A stretch of 64,000 bases of DNA from Pedobacter sp. PACM 27299 (GCF_001412655.1 NZ_CP012996.1:1240001-1304000), one strand, 5' to 3'. Positions 8,646 to 18,208 are shown, numbered from the stretch's first letter. Numbers and translations are program-made. Notes: generated by a model from the sequence alone, not told the origin.

Positions 8646-9428
8646 ATGGAACAACAATATGGAATTTGCAGGGTAGCTATTGCCCCTTTAAGGACTGAGG
8701 CCTCTGATAAGGCAGAAATTAGTTCTCAATTGCTTTTTGGCGATCATGTAGAGATCCTGGAAAAAAAAGAGAACTGGTGGCTGGTTTATAACGCCTATGA
8801 TGGTTATGAAGGCTGGATGGATTTCAAGCAGCTGACCATGATTTCCTTAGAGCAATATGTGAACAACCATGATTGTGACCATGTGGTTCCTGCAGAACTA
8901 CTCGGGACAGTGATAGATGAGCAAGGGACTAAATATTACCTTTCTCCGGGAAGTAACCTTCCGATGCTGGAAAATGGCTTCTGTTCGCTTGCTGAGCAAA
9001 AATATGCAGTCATGTTTACCCCTTTAAAAATCTCTGCTTTTCATACAGTAGAAGAATTGATCAAACATGCACTTTTCTTCCTGAATGCTCCATACTTGTG
9101 GGGTGGAAGGAATCTGTTTGGGATTGATTGCTCTGGATTTATACAAATCGTCTTTAAGTTAAATGGAATCCATTTGAAACGTGACGCCTGGCAGCAGGCA
9201 GAACAAGGGGAGGTGGTAGACTTTTTACCAGGTGTAAAACAAGGGGATGTCGCCTTTTTCGACAATGCCGAGGGCAGGATCATCCATGTGGGCATCATGC
9301 TCAGTACCGATCGCATCATTCATGCCTCAGGTAAGGTCAGAATTGATCCAATAGATGATCAGGGTATTTACAATGCGGAGTTGGGACGTTACAGCCACCA
9401 ACTCAGGATCATCAAACGATTTATTTAA
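8646..9428 (+). CDS. NlpC/P60 family peptidase with SH3 domains (YkfC-like)
   Basis: A 260-residue gamma-D-glutamyl-L-diamino-acid endopeptidase relative. Residues about 7-65 are a bacterial SH3 domain (CRVAIAPLRTEAS to YEGWMDF), about 75-125 a second SH3-like segment, and about 135-260 the NlpC/P60 catalytic domain. The catalytic Cys162 is in GIDCSGF, His214 in RIIHVG, and the third polar residue is His226 in IIHASG. The layout is that of YkfC-type dipeptidyl peptidases that process murein peptides. No signal peptide is visible, so it probably acts in the cytoplasm on recycled peptides. Its 3' end overlaps the convergent OsmC gene by 4 bases. Confidence 0.9.
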   Translation: MEQQYGICRVAIAPLRTEASDKAEISSQLLFGDHVEILEKKENWWLVYNAYDGYEGWMDFKQLTMISLEQYVNNHDCDHVVPAELLGTVIDEQGTKYYLSPGSNLPMLENGFCSLAEQKYAVMFTPLKISAFHTVEELIKHALFFLNAPYLWGGRNLFGIDCSGFIQIVFKLNGIHLKRDAWQQAEQGEVVDFLPGVKQGDVAFFDNAEGRIIHVGIMLSTDRIIHASGKVRIDPIDDQGIYNAELGRYSHQLRIIKRFI

Positions 9429-9901
9429 CTGCCTTCTATTACGAAACCTGGAGCACACTTTACCGGGAAATTGCAGGAATTGGCGATGAAACACATTTTG
9501 TGTGCCTGATCATGTAAAGCATTCGCTTTTTCCTGGTCTGCCGCTCTGGTAATGGTGACTACCGGATTTAAGGTCACTTCTGAAAAATAACCGCTGCCAT
9601 CTGCGTTTTCAATCATCGTACCTACCGCATTGTCCTGATAATCCATGACAATAATGTCGTTTTGTGAACAAAGGTGAAGGTACCAAAGCATGTGGCAGGA
9701 GGAGAGCGAAGAAACCAGTAAATCCTCAGGATTGTGTTTGTTTTTATCGCCTAGAAATGCGGAATCGGAAGAGCCTGCAATATCAGGTTTTTGAGCAATG
9801 GAAATCACATAGTTTCTGTCGTACGAGCGATAATCCATAGTTCCTGAACCTTTATTTCCTGTCCAGGTGACTGCGGTTTTATATTGATGTTCTTTTGCCA
9901 T
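9425..9901 (-). CDS. OsmC family protein
   Basis: A 158-residue OsmC/Ohr-like protein, a family of thiol peroxidases that reduce organic hydroperoxides. The two expected cysteines are present: one in SSLSSCHMLWYLHLC (about residue 80) on the central helix, and one in IANSCNFPVKC near residue 144. The N-terminal YKTAVTWTGNKGSGT region matches the subgroup common in Bacteroidota. Extra cysteines near both positions make the exact redox pair uncertain. It is encoded 88 bases downstream of the WD40 gene in the same direction, and its end overlaps the convergent NlpC/P60 gene. Confidence 0.87.
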   Translation of the reverse strand: MAKEHQYKTAVTWTGNKGSGTMDYRSYDRNYVISIAQKPDIAGSSDSAFLGDKNKHNPEDLLVSSLSSCHMLWYLHLCSQNDIIVMDYQDNAVGTMIENADGSGYFSEVTLNPVVTITRAADQEKANALHDQAHKMCFIANSCNFPVKCAPGFVIEGS

Positions 9902-9989
9902 GATTGGTACTATATTTATACCAATTTAAACATTCTTATATTTCTTTCCTCAGTTTTTTGAAAGTAAATGGCAGTATTCTGATAACCTG

Positions 9990-10886
9990 CTAGTTAAATT
10001 TCCAAACCATCACTTGTCGGTCGTCTCCGGTAGAAATCAAGTATTTACCATCTGTACTCCAGATCAGTTTATTGATGGAATGGAAGTGTCCTTCCGTATT
10101 CTTTTCCAGGCTTAGGATTTTGTACAGTTTAAAATCGGTACTGCCCCAGATCTTAATGCCTTTATCCTGACTGCAGGTCGCAAAATAAGGTTCAGTAGGG
10201 TGAAATGCAATGGCATAAATGCTGAATAGATGTGCAGCGATACTATTGATCAGCTCATAATCAGGTAAACTCCAGACTTTCAATTGCGCATCCCGGCTGC
10301 CTGAAATCAGGTAATCTCCGGCAGGAGAATATTGCAGGGAGGTGATTGGTAAAGTGTGACTCATTAATTCCTTCAGCAGGCTGTAATCCTCCGTATGATA
10401 GATTCTGACCAGGCCATCTTTACCACCCAATGCCATTTCCTTTTCATTATTACTCAAAGCGATGACCCTGACAGTTTGTGGGATCACCTGAAAATGATAC
10501 AGTAAAGAGAAGTCAGCTAAAGACCATACGGCCAGCATTCCATCTTCTCCGGTACTGATCAGTTCGTTCTTGTAGGTGATGGTTTTCAGGTCAAATACGC
10601 CTTTCTGATGGAAGCTTAAAGTGGCAACCACTTTTTCTTCCTCGAGGTTAAAGACCAGGATAGAGCCGCTGCGCTGTGCGATGAACAGCAGGTTGCCGAA
10701 ACGGTGCAAAGCATATACAGAGCTTTGCACCGGCACCAGCACTTTTACAAACCCCATTGTTTCCAATGACCATTCTACGACGCCTTTATCATTTCCGGCA
10801 CTAAAAAAGGTATCTTTTTTAGGGGAGTTTACTAAAGCATAGATTGGGTTTTGGTGTCCGTTTAAGGTATGTAAGTGTTTCAGCAT
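9990..10886 (-). CDS. WD40 repeat protein
   Basis: A 298-residue protein made almost wholly of WD40 repeats. About seven blades can be counted, with repeat ends such as GVVEWSL, MLAVWSL, QLKVWSL, GIKIWGS and QVMVWKF, enough for one closed propeller. There is no signal peptide, kinase or other domain, so it is probably a cytoplasmic interaction scaffold. It follows hisIE by 42 bases on the same strand with no terminator between, so it is probably read with the his operon, but no link to histidine synthesis is known. The partner is unknown. Confidence 0.87.
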   Translation of the reverse strand: MLKHLHTLNGHQNPIYALVNSPKKDTFFSAGNDKGVVEWSLETMGFVKVLVPVQSSVYALHRFGNLLFIAQRSGSILVFNLEEEKVVATLSFHQKGVFDLKTITYKNELISTGEDGMLAVWSLADFSLLYHFQVIPQTVRVIALSNNEKEMALGGKDGLVRIYHTEDYSLLKELMSHTLPITSLQYSPAGDYLISGSRDAQLKVWSLPDYELINSIAAHLFSIYAIAFHPTEPYFATCSQDKGIKIWGSTDFKLYKILSLEKNTEGHFHSINKLIWSTDGKYLISTGDDRQVMVWKFN

Positions 10887-10928
10887 TTTAATTTATTCTT
10901 GGTAAGGCTTGTCTTTATGGACAGCAGC

Positions 10929-11522
10929 TTATGATTTACGGTGTCTTTTTTCCAGGTTTTGAGCAATCTCCGTCAAGCTTTTTCCTTTTTCTTTTAGCAA
11001 GACTAAAAGGTGGAAAATCAGGTCGGAACTTTCATTCACAAAATCTTCATCGGTTTCATTTAAAGCGGCAATCACAGTTTCTACACCTTCTTCACCTACT
11101 TTTTGCGCAATTTTGTTCAGTCCTTTCTGACGTAACTTGTTGACATAAGATTCTTTGGAAGGGTTTTCATATCTGTCGGAGATGATGCTTTCCAATTCAA
11201 ACAGGAAGTTCTGATTGTAATCCGTTTTAAAGCAGCTTCTGCTGCCCGTATGGCAGGTTGGACCTACCGGGCTCGCTTTGATTAAAATCGTATCGCGATC
11301 GCAGTCAATATGTGTATCTTTTACGAAAAGGAAGTTTCCACTTTCTTCTCCTTTAGTCCAGAGGCGGTTTTTAGACCTGGAAAAGAAGGTAACTTTACCT
11401 TCTTCCTGAGTTTTTGTCCAGGCTTCCTGGTTCATGTAACCCAGCATTAAAACTTCCAGTGTCTGGTGGTCCTGAATGATGACAGGAACCAGGCCATCCG
11501 TTTTTTCAAAATCTATAATCAT
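10929..11522 (-). CDS. hisIE: Bifunctional PR-AMP cyclohydrolase / PR-ATP pyrophosphatase HisIE
   Basis: A 197-residue fusion for steps two and three of histidine synthesis. The HisI part (about 1-105) has the zinc/magnesium site residues in HIDCDRDT (about 73-80) and the cysteines of [12 protein letters not shown] (about 88-99). The HisE part (about 110-197) has the helical pyrophosphohydrolase pattern [14 protein letters not shown] and the following [13 protein letters not shown]. It is last of the his genes; its ATG overlaps the hisF stop by 4 bases, suggesting translational coupling. Confidence 0.97.
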   Translation of the reverse strand: MIIDFEKTDGLVPVIIQDHQTLEVLMLGYMNQEAWTKTQEEGKVTFFSRSKNRLWTKGEESGNFLFVKDTHIDCDRDTILIKASPVGPTCHTGSRSCFKTDYNQNFLFELESIISDRYENPSKESYVNKLRQKGLNKIAQKVGEEGVETVIAALNETDEDFVNESSDLIFHLLVLLKEKGKSLTEIAQNLEKRHRKS

Positions 11523-12274
11523 AACCTTACAGGTATATTGTGGTATTTTAATTTTTGTTTCAGGTCGGGGATAGGGATCTCAGCAAAGTGAAATACCGAA
11601 GCCGCAAGGGCTGCATCAACGCCTGTTTTTTCAAAGACTTCTATGAAATGTTCAATGGTTCCGGCACCTCCAGAAGCAATTACAGGGATATTGATCATTT
11701 GCGTAATGCGATTCAATAACTTGCAATCAAATCCTTGTTTTGTCCCATCATGGTCCATGGAGGTGAGTAGAATCTCTCCAGCACCCATATTTTCCGCCTG
11801 TTTGATCCAGTTTTCTGTTTCCAGTTCAGTAATCAACCGGCCGCCGTTTAAATGCACGCGGTTTTTGCCTTCCACCAATTTGGTGTCTACAGCGACCACC
11901 ACAAACTGAACGCCAAAAGCAGCGGCCAGTTCTTCAATTAAAGCAGGGTTTTTCACTGCTGCCGAGTTGATGCTGATCTTATCAGCGCCTGCATTGAGCA
12001 AAGCTTCAGCATCCTGGATGGTGGTGATACCGCCGCCAATGGTAAAAGGGATGTTCAGCTGGCGGGCAACTGATTTCACCATTTCTATCATTGTTTTACG
12101 ACGTTCATGGGTAGCAGTAATGTCCAGAAAAACAAGTTCATCGGCACCTTGCCGGGCATATTGCCAGGCCAGTTCTACCGGATCCCCTGCATCTTTCAAG
12201 TCTACAAAGTTAACCCCTTTAACCGTTCTACCATCTTTAACATCCAGACATGGAATGATACGTTTACTTAGCAT
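11519..12274 (-). CDS. hisF: Imidazole glycerol phosphate synthase cyclase subunit HisF
   Basis: A 251-residue (beta-alpha)8 barrel that with HisH makes imidazole glycerol phosphate and AICAR. The two catalytic aspartates are in PCLDVKDG (Asp11) and VVAVDTK (about 130). Phosphate-binding loops appear as GGGITT near 83 and ASGGAGT near 202. It is in the his operon, 4 bases after hisA and overlapping hisIE by 4 bases. Confidence 0.98.
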   Translation of the reverse strand: MLSKRIIPCLDVKDGRTVKGVNFVDLKDAGDPVELAWQYARQGADELVFLDITATHERRKTMIEMVKSVARQLNIPFTIGGGITTIQDAEALLNAGADKISINSAAVKNPALIEELAAAFGVQFVVVAVDTKLVEGKNRVHLNGGRLITELETENWIKQAENMGAGEILLTSMDHDGTKQGFDCKLLNRITQMINIPVIASGGAGTIEHFIEVFEKTGVDAALAASVFHFAEIPIPDLKQKLKYHNIPVRL

Positions 12275-12278
12275 CGGC

Positions 12279-13028
12279 CTAAAGAGAAGTCATTTGCTTT
12301 AAATTCCATTCTTTGATCTCCTCAATGGTGATTCTGTTTTCATAGATGGCTTTACCCACTACCACAGAACGAATGTCTAATTTTGCCAGCTCTTTAATGT
12401 CTTCCATAGAACTTACACCGCCAGAAGCGATCAATTTAATGAAAGGAGAGTGCTCCAATAGTTTTTTATAAAGGTCTACCGCAGCTCCGCCTAGTTTTCC
12501 GTCTTTGTTAATATCGGTGCACAGGAACCTGAAAAAGCCAAGTTGAAGGCATTTATCTACGTAATCCATTAATTTTACCGGCGAACTTTCCATCCATCCA
12601 GAATATTTGATTACTTCATCCAATACATCGATCGCAATCACGATTCTGTTGGCATAATCATATTTCTTACCTACTTCCTGGCTCAATTCCGAAAGGAAAT
12701 CTGGATTAGTGATGGCTTGTGTACCTACGATGACGCGGTGAATTCCTGCATCCAATAGGTCTGTAACCTGTTGAATGGTTCGGATACCCCCTCCGTACTG
12801 TACACGCATATCAGTTTTACTGATGATTTCAAACAATGCTTTCTGATTACTAAAATCACCTTTGGCACCGTTTAAGTCAATAATATGTATGAATTCTGTA
12901 CCGTTAGAACGGTATGTTTCGATCATTTCAGCGATGGAAACATCATATTCAGTTTTCTGGTTATAGTCACCTTCTCTAAGACGAACGACTTTACCATCTA
13001 AAATATCAATAGCAGGAATAATGTACAT
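12279..13028 (-). CDS. hisA: ProFAR isomerase HisA
   Basis: A 249-residue barrel isomerase converting ProFAR to PRFAR. The catalytic Asp8 is in [10 protein letters not shown] and the second acid in IAIDVLD near 130. The phosphate loops are GGGIRT near 80 and ASGGVSS near 203. It is related to HisF, the next gene. One base separates it from hisH. Confidence 0.98.
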   Translation of the reverse strand: MYIIPAIDILDGKVVRLREGDYNQKTEYDVSIAEMIETYRSNGTEFIHIIDLNGAKGDFSNQKALFEIISKTDMRVQYGGGIRTIQQVTDLLDAGIHRVIVGTQAITNPDFLSELSQEVGKKYDYANRIVIAIDVLDEVIKYSGWMESSPVKLMDYVDKCLQLGFFRFLCTDINKDGKLGGAAVDLYKKLLEHSPFIKLIASGGVSSMEDIKELAKLDIRSVVVGKAIYENRITIEEIKEWNLKQMTSL

Positions 13029-13029
13029 T

Positions 13030-13623
13030 TTATTGTTTTAAGTTTGAAAAATTCTTTAATATATGTTCTCCGGCATTCCCAGATTTTTCTGGGTGGAACT
13101 GAACGCCGTAGAAGTTATCTTTTTGTATCGCTGCAGAAAATGGCTCGCCATAGTTTGCAGTGGCAATATCAAAAATAGGGTTATATTCAATAAAGTACGA
13201 ATGCACAAAGTAAAATTGTGTGTCGTTCGCCACGCCATCAAATAATGGATTGTTTTTATGCTCAATATTATTCCAGCCCATGTGTGGAATTTTAATGCCC
13301 TGGTTTTTATCGAATAACCGGGTATTTAGTGGAAATATACCGGTTAGTCTGGCATCCCCTTCTTCAGAATGATCTGTTAGGAGCTGCATGCCTACACAGA
13401 TGCCCAATACTGGTTTTTTAAGCGCTTTTATCGGCACTACCAGGCCGGTTTGTTCCAGCTTTTTCATGGCTGCAGCGGCATGGCCTACCCCTGGAATGAT
13501 GATATGGGTATATTTATCAAGATCAGCTTCCGTGTTGACCATCCCGTAGTTCAGGCCTTGTCTTTCCAATGCTGAGGTCAGCGAAAAGATGTTGCCAGCT
13601 CCATAGTTTACAATTCCAATCAT
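13030..13623 (-). CDS. hisH: Imidazole glycerol phosphate synthase glutamine amidotransferase HisH
   Basis: A 197-residue class I glutamine amidotransferase that supplies ammonia to HisF. The nucleophile Cys76 is in LGICVGMQLL, and the His-Glu pair is in GVQFHPEKSG near residues 175-180. The oxyanion strand is PGVGHAAAA, where many homologues have PGVGSF. Its ATG overlaps the hisB stop by one base (TAATG), a classical coupling arrangement. Confidence 0.97.
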   Translation of the reverse strand: MIGIVNYGAGNIFSLTSALERQGLNYGMVNTEADLDKYTHIIIPGVGHAAAAMKKLEQTGLVVPIKALKKPVLGICVGMQLLTDHSEEGDARLTGIFPLNTRLFDKNQGIKIPHMGWNNIEHKNNPLFDGVANDTQFYFVHSYFIEYNPIFDIATANYGEPFSAAIQKDNFYGVQFHPEKSGNAGEHILKNFSNLKQ

Positions 13624-14756
13624 TACAATACGCCTTTAGTACTCGGTAAGACTAACTTTTCTGCATCTCGTTTAATTGCCATTTTGATGGCTTTTGCGAA
13701 AGCTTTAAAGATCGCTTCAATTTTATGGTGCTCATTGTCGCCTTCCGCTTTAATATTCAGGTTGCATTTTGCGGCATCGCTGAAGGATTTAAAGAAGTGG
13801 TAGAACATTTCTGTAGGCATATCACCTACTTTTTCGCGTTTAAAATCAGCCTCCCAAACGATCCAGCTTCTGCCGCCAAAATCAATGGCTGCCTGTGCTA
13901 AACAATCGTCCATTGGTAAGCAGAAACCATAGCGTTCCAGACCTAATTTATTGCCGATTGCCTTTGCAAATGCTTCGCCAAGGGCGATTCCGGTGTCTTC
14001 AATGGTATGGTGCTCATCAATGTGAAGGTCGCCATTGGTTTTTATTTTCAGGTCGATACTGCCATGACGGGCGATCTGATCCAGCATGTGGTCAAAGAAG
14101 TTCAATCCCGTAGAGATTTCTGCTTTGCCGGTGCCATCCAGGTCAATATCGATGCTGATCTTAGTTTCATTGGTATTTCTTTCATGGTGAATGGTCCGTG
14201 TTCCGGCTTTCAGCATGGTATAGATATCTTCCCAGTTTTGAGTTTTTAAAGCGATATATTCGCTCAGGGCCTCAATTTTATCTAGTTTTTCATTGGCACC
14301 TAATTGCAGGTTATTGCATAACCAGATGGCTTTTGCACCTAAATTTTTAGCAAGAATGATGTCGTTGATGCGATCGCCGATCACAAAAGAATTTTCCAGG
14401 TCATAATCTGCAGTCAGAAAATGCTGCAATAAACCGATGTTCGGTTTGCGCGTTGGGGCATTTTCATGGGCAAAAGTTTTGTCGATGATTACTTCATTGA
14501 AAACCACACCTTCATTGGCGAAGGTTTTCATGACAAAGTTGTGTACCGGCCAGAAGTTAACTTCCGGGTGGGAATCCGTTCCCAATCCGTCCTGGTTGGT
14601 TACCATCACCAAATCATAATCCAGCTCTTTGGCTATTTTTGAAAGGTAATAAAGAGATCTTGGGTAAAACTCCAGTTTCTCAAAAGAGTCAATCTGCTCA
14701 TCAGGTGGTTCATTAATGAGGGTACCGTCTCTGTCAATAAATAATACTTTTTTCAT
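13623..14756 (-). CDS. hisB: Bifunctional histidinol-phosphatase / imidazole glycerol phosphate dehydratase HisB
   Basis: A fusion of a HAD-type histidinol phosphatase (about residues 1-165, with DRDGTL near the N-terminus and GDRINDI for the metal site) and the dehydratase (about 190-377, with FFDHMLDQIARHG, DEHHTIED and the second metal motif EGDNEHHKIEA). Dehydratase makes imidazole acetol phosphate; phosphatase makes histidinol. The ATG at 14756 was chosen: it gives MKKVLFIDRDGTL, the usual start. A TTG seven codons upstream (14777) is in frame but has no support. It lies 55 bases after hisC, the longest gap within the his genes. Confidence 0.97.
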   Translation of the reverse strand: MKKVLFIDRDGTLINEPPDEQIDSFEKLEFYPRSLYYLSKIAKELDYDLVMVTNQDGLGTDSHPEVNFWPVHNFVMKTFANEGVVFNEVIIDKTFAHENAPTRKPNIGLLQHFLTADYDLENSFVIGDRINDIILAKNLGAKAIWLCNNLQLGANEKLDKIEALSEYIALKTQNWEDIYTMLKAGTRTIHHERNTNETKISIDIDLDGTGKAEISTGLNFFDHMLDQIARHGSIDLKIKTNGDLHIDEHHTIEDTGIALGEAFAKAIGNKLGLERYGFCLPMDDCLAQAAIDFGGRSWIVWEADFKREKVGDMPTEMFYHFFKSFSDAAKCNLNIKAEGDNEHHKIEAIFKAFAKAIKMAIKRDAEKLVLPSTKGVL

Positions 14757-14811
14757 CAGAATGTTATTGTTTTTCAATGGTTATGAAGCCATTAAAAAAA
14801 GGTTTCATGTT

Positions 14812-15858
14812 TTATGAGTTCAGCGCTTTCAAAGCGTTTAAGAGGATTTCGTTTTCTTGTGGGGTTCCTATTGTGATTCTTAAGCAGCCTTCACATAAGG
14901 TTACTTTAGAGCGGTCTCTGACGATGATGCCCTGGTTTACCAAAGCGTCATAAGTTTTCAAGGCATCGATCACTTCAATGAGTATGAAATTGGCATCAGA
15001 AGCATGAACTTTTTTAACGATTGGCAGGTTGATCAGCTCTTCGCTCAGGTTTTCTCTTTCTGTAACGGTGATTTTGATCCATTCATTGACCTGTGCGATG
15101 TTTTCCAAAGCTTTCAATGCCAGGTCTTGTGTAGCCTGATTGATGTTGTAAGGAGGTTTCACTTTATTCAGAATATCGATGACTGGGCGGGCAGCAAATG
15201 CCATTCCCAAACGCAATGCGGCAAGACCCCATGCTTTAGAGAATGTTTGCAGGATCACCAGGTTCGGGTATTCCGTCAGCTCCTGGATAAAAGTGCGTTG
15301 TTTGGCGTAGTTAATATAAGCTTCGTCAATGATCACTAATCCGTTGAAATTAGCCAGGACCGTTTCAATATCGGTGCGGATAATGGAATTTCCTGTTGGG
15401 TTATTTGGAGAACAAATGAAAATCAGCTTCGTATTCTCATCGATTGCTTCAGCGATTTTCTCCAGATCCAGCTGAAAGTTTGGCAGGAGGTTCACTTTTC
15501 TGGCTTCTACATTGTTGATGCCTGCAGAAACTTCATACATGCCATAAGTAGGAGGAAGGATGATCACATTGTCTTTTCCAGGTTCGCAGAAAGCGCGGAA
15601 CAATAAGTCTATCGCTTCATCGCTGCCATTCCCAAGGAAGGTATTTTCAATTGGTACACCTTTGATTTTGCTGATGGCATCTTTAAGATCCAGTTGCAAT
15701 GGATCCGGGTATCTGTTAAAATTAACATCTAACGGAGAACCGTATCCGTTCTCATTAGCATCTAAAAATACACTGGCCTGTCCTTTATATTCATCTCTAG
15801 CAGTAGAATATGGTTTCAGATTTTTGATGTTTTCTCTTTGGAGGTTATTGATATCCAT
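14812..15858 (-). CDS. hisC: Histidinol-phosphate aminotransferase HisC
   Basis: A 348-residue fold-type I PLP aminotransferase converting imidazole acetol phosphate to histidinol phosphate with glutamate. PLP contacts are visible: NPTG at 153-156, DEAY at 178-181, and the Schiff-base Lys208 in FSKAWGLAALRLG. The substrate arm RYPDP is near 49-53. It lies 2 bases after hisD in the his operon. Confidence 0.97.
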   Translation of the reverse strand: MDINNLQRENIKNLKPYSTARDEYKGQASVFLDANENGYGSPLDVNFNRYPDPLQLDLKDAISKIKGVPIENTFLGNGSDEAIDLLFRAFCEPGKDNVIILPPTYGMYEVSAGINNVEARKVNLLPNFQLDLEKIAEAIDENTKLIFICSPNNPTGNSIIRTDIETVLANFNGLVIIDEAYINYAKQRTFIQELTEYPNLVILQTFSKAWGLAALRLGMAFAARPVIDILNKVKPPYNINQATQDLALKALENIAQVNEWIKITVTERENLSEELINLPIVKKVHASDANFILIEVIDALKTYDALVNQGIIVRDRSKVTLCEGCLRITIGTPQENEILLNALKALNS

Positions 15859-15860
15859 CT

Positions 15861-17147
15861 TTATGATTTTAAACGAATAGTGATTGCATTTTTGTGAGCT
15901 TGCAGACCTTCTGCAGCGGCCAACACCTCAACGGTATTGCCAATATTGGTTAAACCTTGTTCCGTGATGTGCTGAAAAGTGATTTTTTTGATAAAAGAAT
16001 CCAGAGATACGCCAGAGTAGGCTTTGGCGAAGCCGCTGGTAGGTAGGGTATGGTTGGTGCCCGAGGCATAGTCGCCGGCACTTTCCGGAGTCAGGTTGCC
16101 TAAAAATACAGAACCTGCATTCTCAATCAGCGGGATCAGCTGCTCAAATTGAGCGGTAGCTAAGATCAGGTGCTCCGGAGCATATTCATTGCTAAATTCC
16201 ATGGCTTGTTCCAGGTCGTCTACTAATACTGCATAAGAATTGGCGATCGCTTTTGCGGTAACGTCTTTTCTAGGAAGTACAGCAATCTGGGCTTCGATTT
16301 GTTTTAGCGTTTCGGCAATAATTTCCGGAGAAGTAGCCACTAAAATCGCCTGACTGTCGGCACCATGTTCTGCCTGAGCCAATAAATCGGAGGCAATAAA
16401 TGCTGGATTAGCGGTCTCATCGGCAATCACTAAAACCTCTGAAGGACCCGCAGGCATGTCTATTGCCGTCATGCTGCTGGACTGGATCAGTTGTTTAGCC
16501 TGAGTCACATAACGGTTTCCCGGTCCGAAAATCTTGTATACTTTCGGAACGCTTGCTGTTCCGTAAGCCATTGCGGCAACAGCTTGTGCACCGCCAATCA
16601 TATATATCTTTTTGATGCCCAGCTTCAGGGCACAGTAAGCAAGGAAACAATTTGTTTTTCCGTCTTTCTGAGGAGGGGAGCACACCACAATTTCTTTACA
16701 TCCTGCCAATACAGCCGGGATACCGAGCATCAAAAAAGTGCTGGGCAATACTGCAGATCCGCCAGGAATGTATAAGCCTACGCGAGAGATGGGTCTGGAT
16801 TCCCGCCAGCAGCTGACGCCGGGCATGGTTTCCAGTTTGTTTTCCGTATGGGCCTGTGCGGCGTGAAAAGCATGGATATTTGCATAAGCAGTATCAATCG
16901 CTGCTTTTTCTGCTGCAGGAATAGTCGCAGCAATACTTTCAATCTCGGCTTCTGAAAGAAATAATTCTTTTAGGGCTACCTGATCAAATTGCTGTGCATA
17001 ATCTACCAAAGCAGCATCTCCACGTGTTTTTACCTGCTCAATAATCTGAGTGACACGATCCAGGATACTACTATCGTCTTCCAGTTGTCTTAAACAGAGA
17101 TTTTTGATCTCCTGCTCAGTCAACTCTTTATAACTATAGGTTTTCAA
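15861..17147 (-). CDS. hisD: Histidinol dehydrogenase HisD
   Basis: A 428-residue zinc enzyme that oxidises histidinol to histidine in two NAD-dependent steps. The NAD-binding region VPKVYKIFGPGNRYVTQAK is near 201-219, zinc ligands Gln258 and His261 are in AQAEHGADS, and the catalytic Glu325-His326 is in EYAPEHLIL. The C-terminal GANHT-equivalent is SGTNHTLPT. It is the second gene of the operon, 23 bases after hisG. Confidence 0.98.
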   Translation of the reverse strand: MKTYSYKELTEQEIKNLCLRQLEDDSSILDRVTQIIEQVKTRGDAALVDYAQQFDQVALKELFLSEAEIESIAATIPAAEKAAIDTAYANIHAFHAAQAHTENKLETMPGVSCWRESRPISRVGLYIPGGSAVLPSTFLMLGIPAVLAGCKEIVVCSPPQKDGKTNCFLAYCALKLGIKKIYMIGGAQAVAAMAYGTASVPKVYKIFGPGNRYVTQAKQLIQSSSMTAIDMPAGPSEVLVIADETANPAFIASDLLAQAEHGADSQAILVATSPEIIAETLKQIEAQIAVLPRKDVTAKAIANSYAVLVDDLEQAMEFSNEYAPEHLILATAQFEQLIPLIENAGSVFLGNLTPESAGDYASGTNHTLPTSGFAKAYSGVSLDSFIKKITFQHITEQGLTNIGNTVEVLAAAEGLQAHKNAITIRLKS

Positions 17148-17170
17148 TGTCTTGTTTTTTTAGGTGAAAC

Positions 17171-18022
17171 TTAAGCGATGATTTTCTCAATTGGCATAAC
17201 CACAATTCCCTGGGCGCCGGCAGCTTTCAGGCTGTTGATCTTTTCCCAGAAATCGTGTTCCGCAATTACAGAATGAACAGCCACCCATTCTTCATCAAAC
17301 AAAGGCACCACCGTTGGACTTTTTACGCCTGGTAATAAATCAACCACTTTCTTCAGGTTGGTCTTTGCCACGTTCAGTACCACATATTTGGTTTCTTTGG
17401 CGCGCAATACCGAAAGGATTCTTTGTAATAGCTCCTGTACTTCAGGAAGCAATTCAGATCCTTTGCTGCCAATCAGGATGGCTTCAGATTTCATCACTTC
17501 TGAGAATGGTTTTAAACCGTTGCTCTTTAGCGTTCCGCCAGTAGATACAATGTCACAGATGGCATCACTCAATCCTAAGCCAGGACCAATTTCTACCGAA
17601 CCGGAAATGGTTCTTACTTCTGCATTGACATGGTTGTCTTTCAGGTATTTTTCTAAAATTACCGGGTAAGAAGTGGCGATGGCTTTACCTTCTAATTGCG
17701 CGATCTCGGTGATTCTGCTTTCATTAGGAATAGCGATTTTTAACGTGCATTTACCAAAACCTAAGCGTTGAAGATAAGTCACATCAGCACCGGATTCTAC
17801 GATTACGTTTTCTCCAACAATACCGATATCGGCAATGCCATCCTGAACATATTCTGGAATGTCGTCATCTCTCAGGAAAAGAATCTCTAAAGGGAAATTA
17901 GTAACGGTGGATATAAGGGAACTTTTGTAGTTTTCGAATGATAAACCACAATTTTTAAGAATCTCTACTGATTTTTCGTTTAATCTACCAGATTTCTGGA
18001 TAGCTATTTTAAGTGTTTTCAA
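17171..18022 (-). CDS. hisG: ATP phosphoribosyltransferase HisG, long form
   Basis: A 283-residue first and committed enzyme of histidine synthesis, joining ATP and PRPP. The PRPP loop is in the EIGPGLGLSDAICD...STGGT region (about 145-166). The extra C-terminal domain of about 75 residues (from VLNVAKTNL to the end) is the ACT-like regulatory domain of the HisZ-independent long form, so feedback inhibition by histidine is expected. The start is TTG at 18022: an in-frame stop lies directly upstream and MKTLKIAIQKSGRL is the usual start. It is the first structural gene, 74 bases after a candidate leader peptide. Confidence 0.97.
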   Translation of the reverse strand: MKTLKIAIQKSGRLNEKSVEILKNCGLSFENYKSSLISTVTNFPLEILFLRDDDIPEYVQDGIADIGIVGENVIVESGADVTYLQRLGFGKCTLKIAIPNESRITEIAQLEGKAIATSYPVILEKYLKDNHVNAEVRTISGSVEIGPGLGLSDAICDIVSTGGTLKSNGLKPFSEVMKSEAILIGSKGSELLPEVQELLQRILSVLRAKETKYVVLNVAKTNLKKVVDLLPGVKSPTVVPLFDEEWVAVHSVIAEHDFWEKINSLKAAGAQGIVVMPIEKIIA

Positions 18023-18075
18023 TTAGTATGCTAGGTTGAAATTATTGAATATTAGACAAGAAGATATTTCGGAAA

Positions 18076-18123
18076 CAAGTTTTGAAGTACAAAACATTAC
18101 ATATACATCGCCGACAGGCGATG
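18076..18123 (-). promoter_or_regulatory. Candidate his attenuator RNA region
   Basis: Downstream of the leader His codons, on the minus strand, there is a perfect 7-bp hairpin CATCGCC-TGTC-GGCGATG (18123-18106) whose 5' arm starts in the last His codon. A perfect 6-bp hairpin GTTTTG-TACTT-CAAAAC follows (18095-18079). The segment TTCAAAACTTG (18086-18076) also complements CAAATTTTGAA within leader codons 3-6 (18153-18143) at 10 of 11 positions, so the two pairings exclude each other. No clean U-tract terminator is present, so attenuation of transcription versus translation cannot be decided. Confidence 0.55.
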
Positions 18124-18159
18124 GTGCAAATGTAAATGATGGTTCAAAATTTGGTTCAT
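18097..18159 (-). CDS. hisL: Candidate histidine-rich leader peptide of the his operon
   Basis: A 20-codon ORF from ATG at 18159 to TAA at 18097, in front of hisG and on the same strand. Residues 7-13 are HHLHLHH: five histidines in seven codons (CAT, CAT, CAT, CAC, CAT). It sits about 43 bases downstream of the predicted transcription start and 74 bases upstream of hisG. Position and composition match ribosome-sensing leader peptides such as HisL of enterobacteria, where stalling at His codons reports low charged tRNA-His. There is no sequence similarity to HisL beyond the His run. A purine stretch (AAGGA) lies about 13 bases upstream of the ATG. The function is inferred; the ORF and its His run are directly visible. 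Confidence 0.8.
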   Translation of the reverse strand: MNQILNHHLHLHHRLSAMYM

Positions 18160-18208
18160 AATTCTTTTTAAGTCCTTAATCAACAATGTTTAGCATGTTG
18201 TGGAACTG

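Noticed and set aside
14757..14777. TTG start for hisB seven codons upstream
   Set aside because: The added residues KNNNIL are not part of the family, whereas MKKVLFIDRDGTL from the ATG at 14756 is the usual N-terminus.
18127..18134. A minus-strand TACATTTG sequence that fits the -7 consensus inside the his leader ORF
   Set aside because: It lies within the His codons, and no -33 element was recognised for it; the site at 18209-18238 has both elements at correct spacing.
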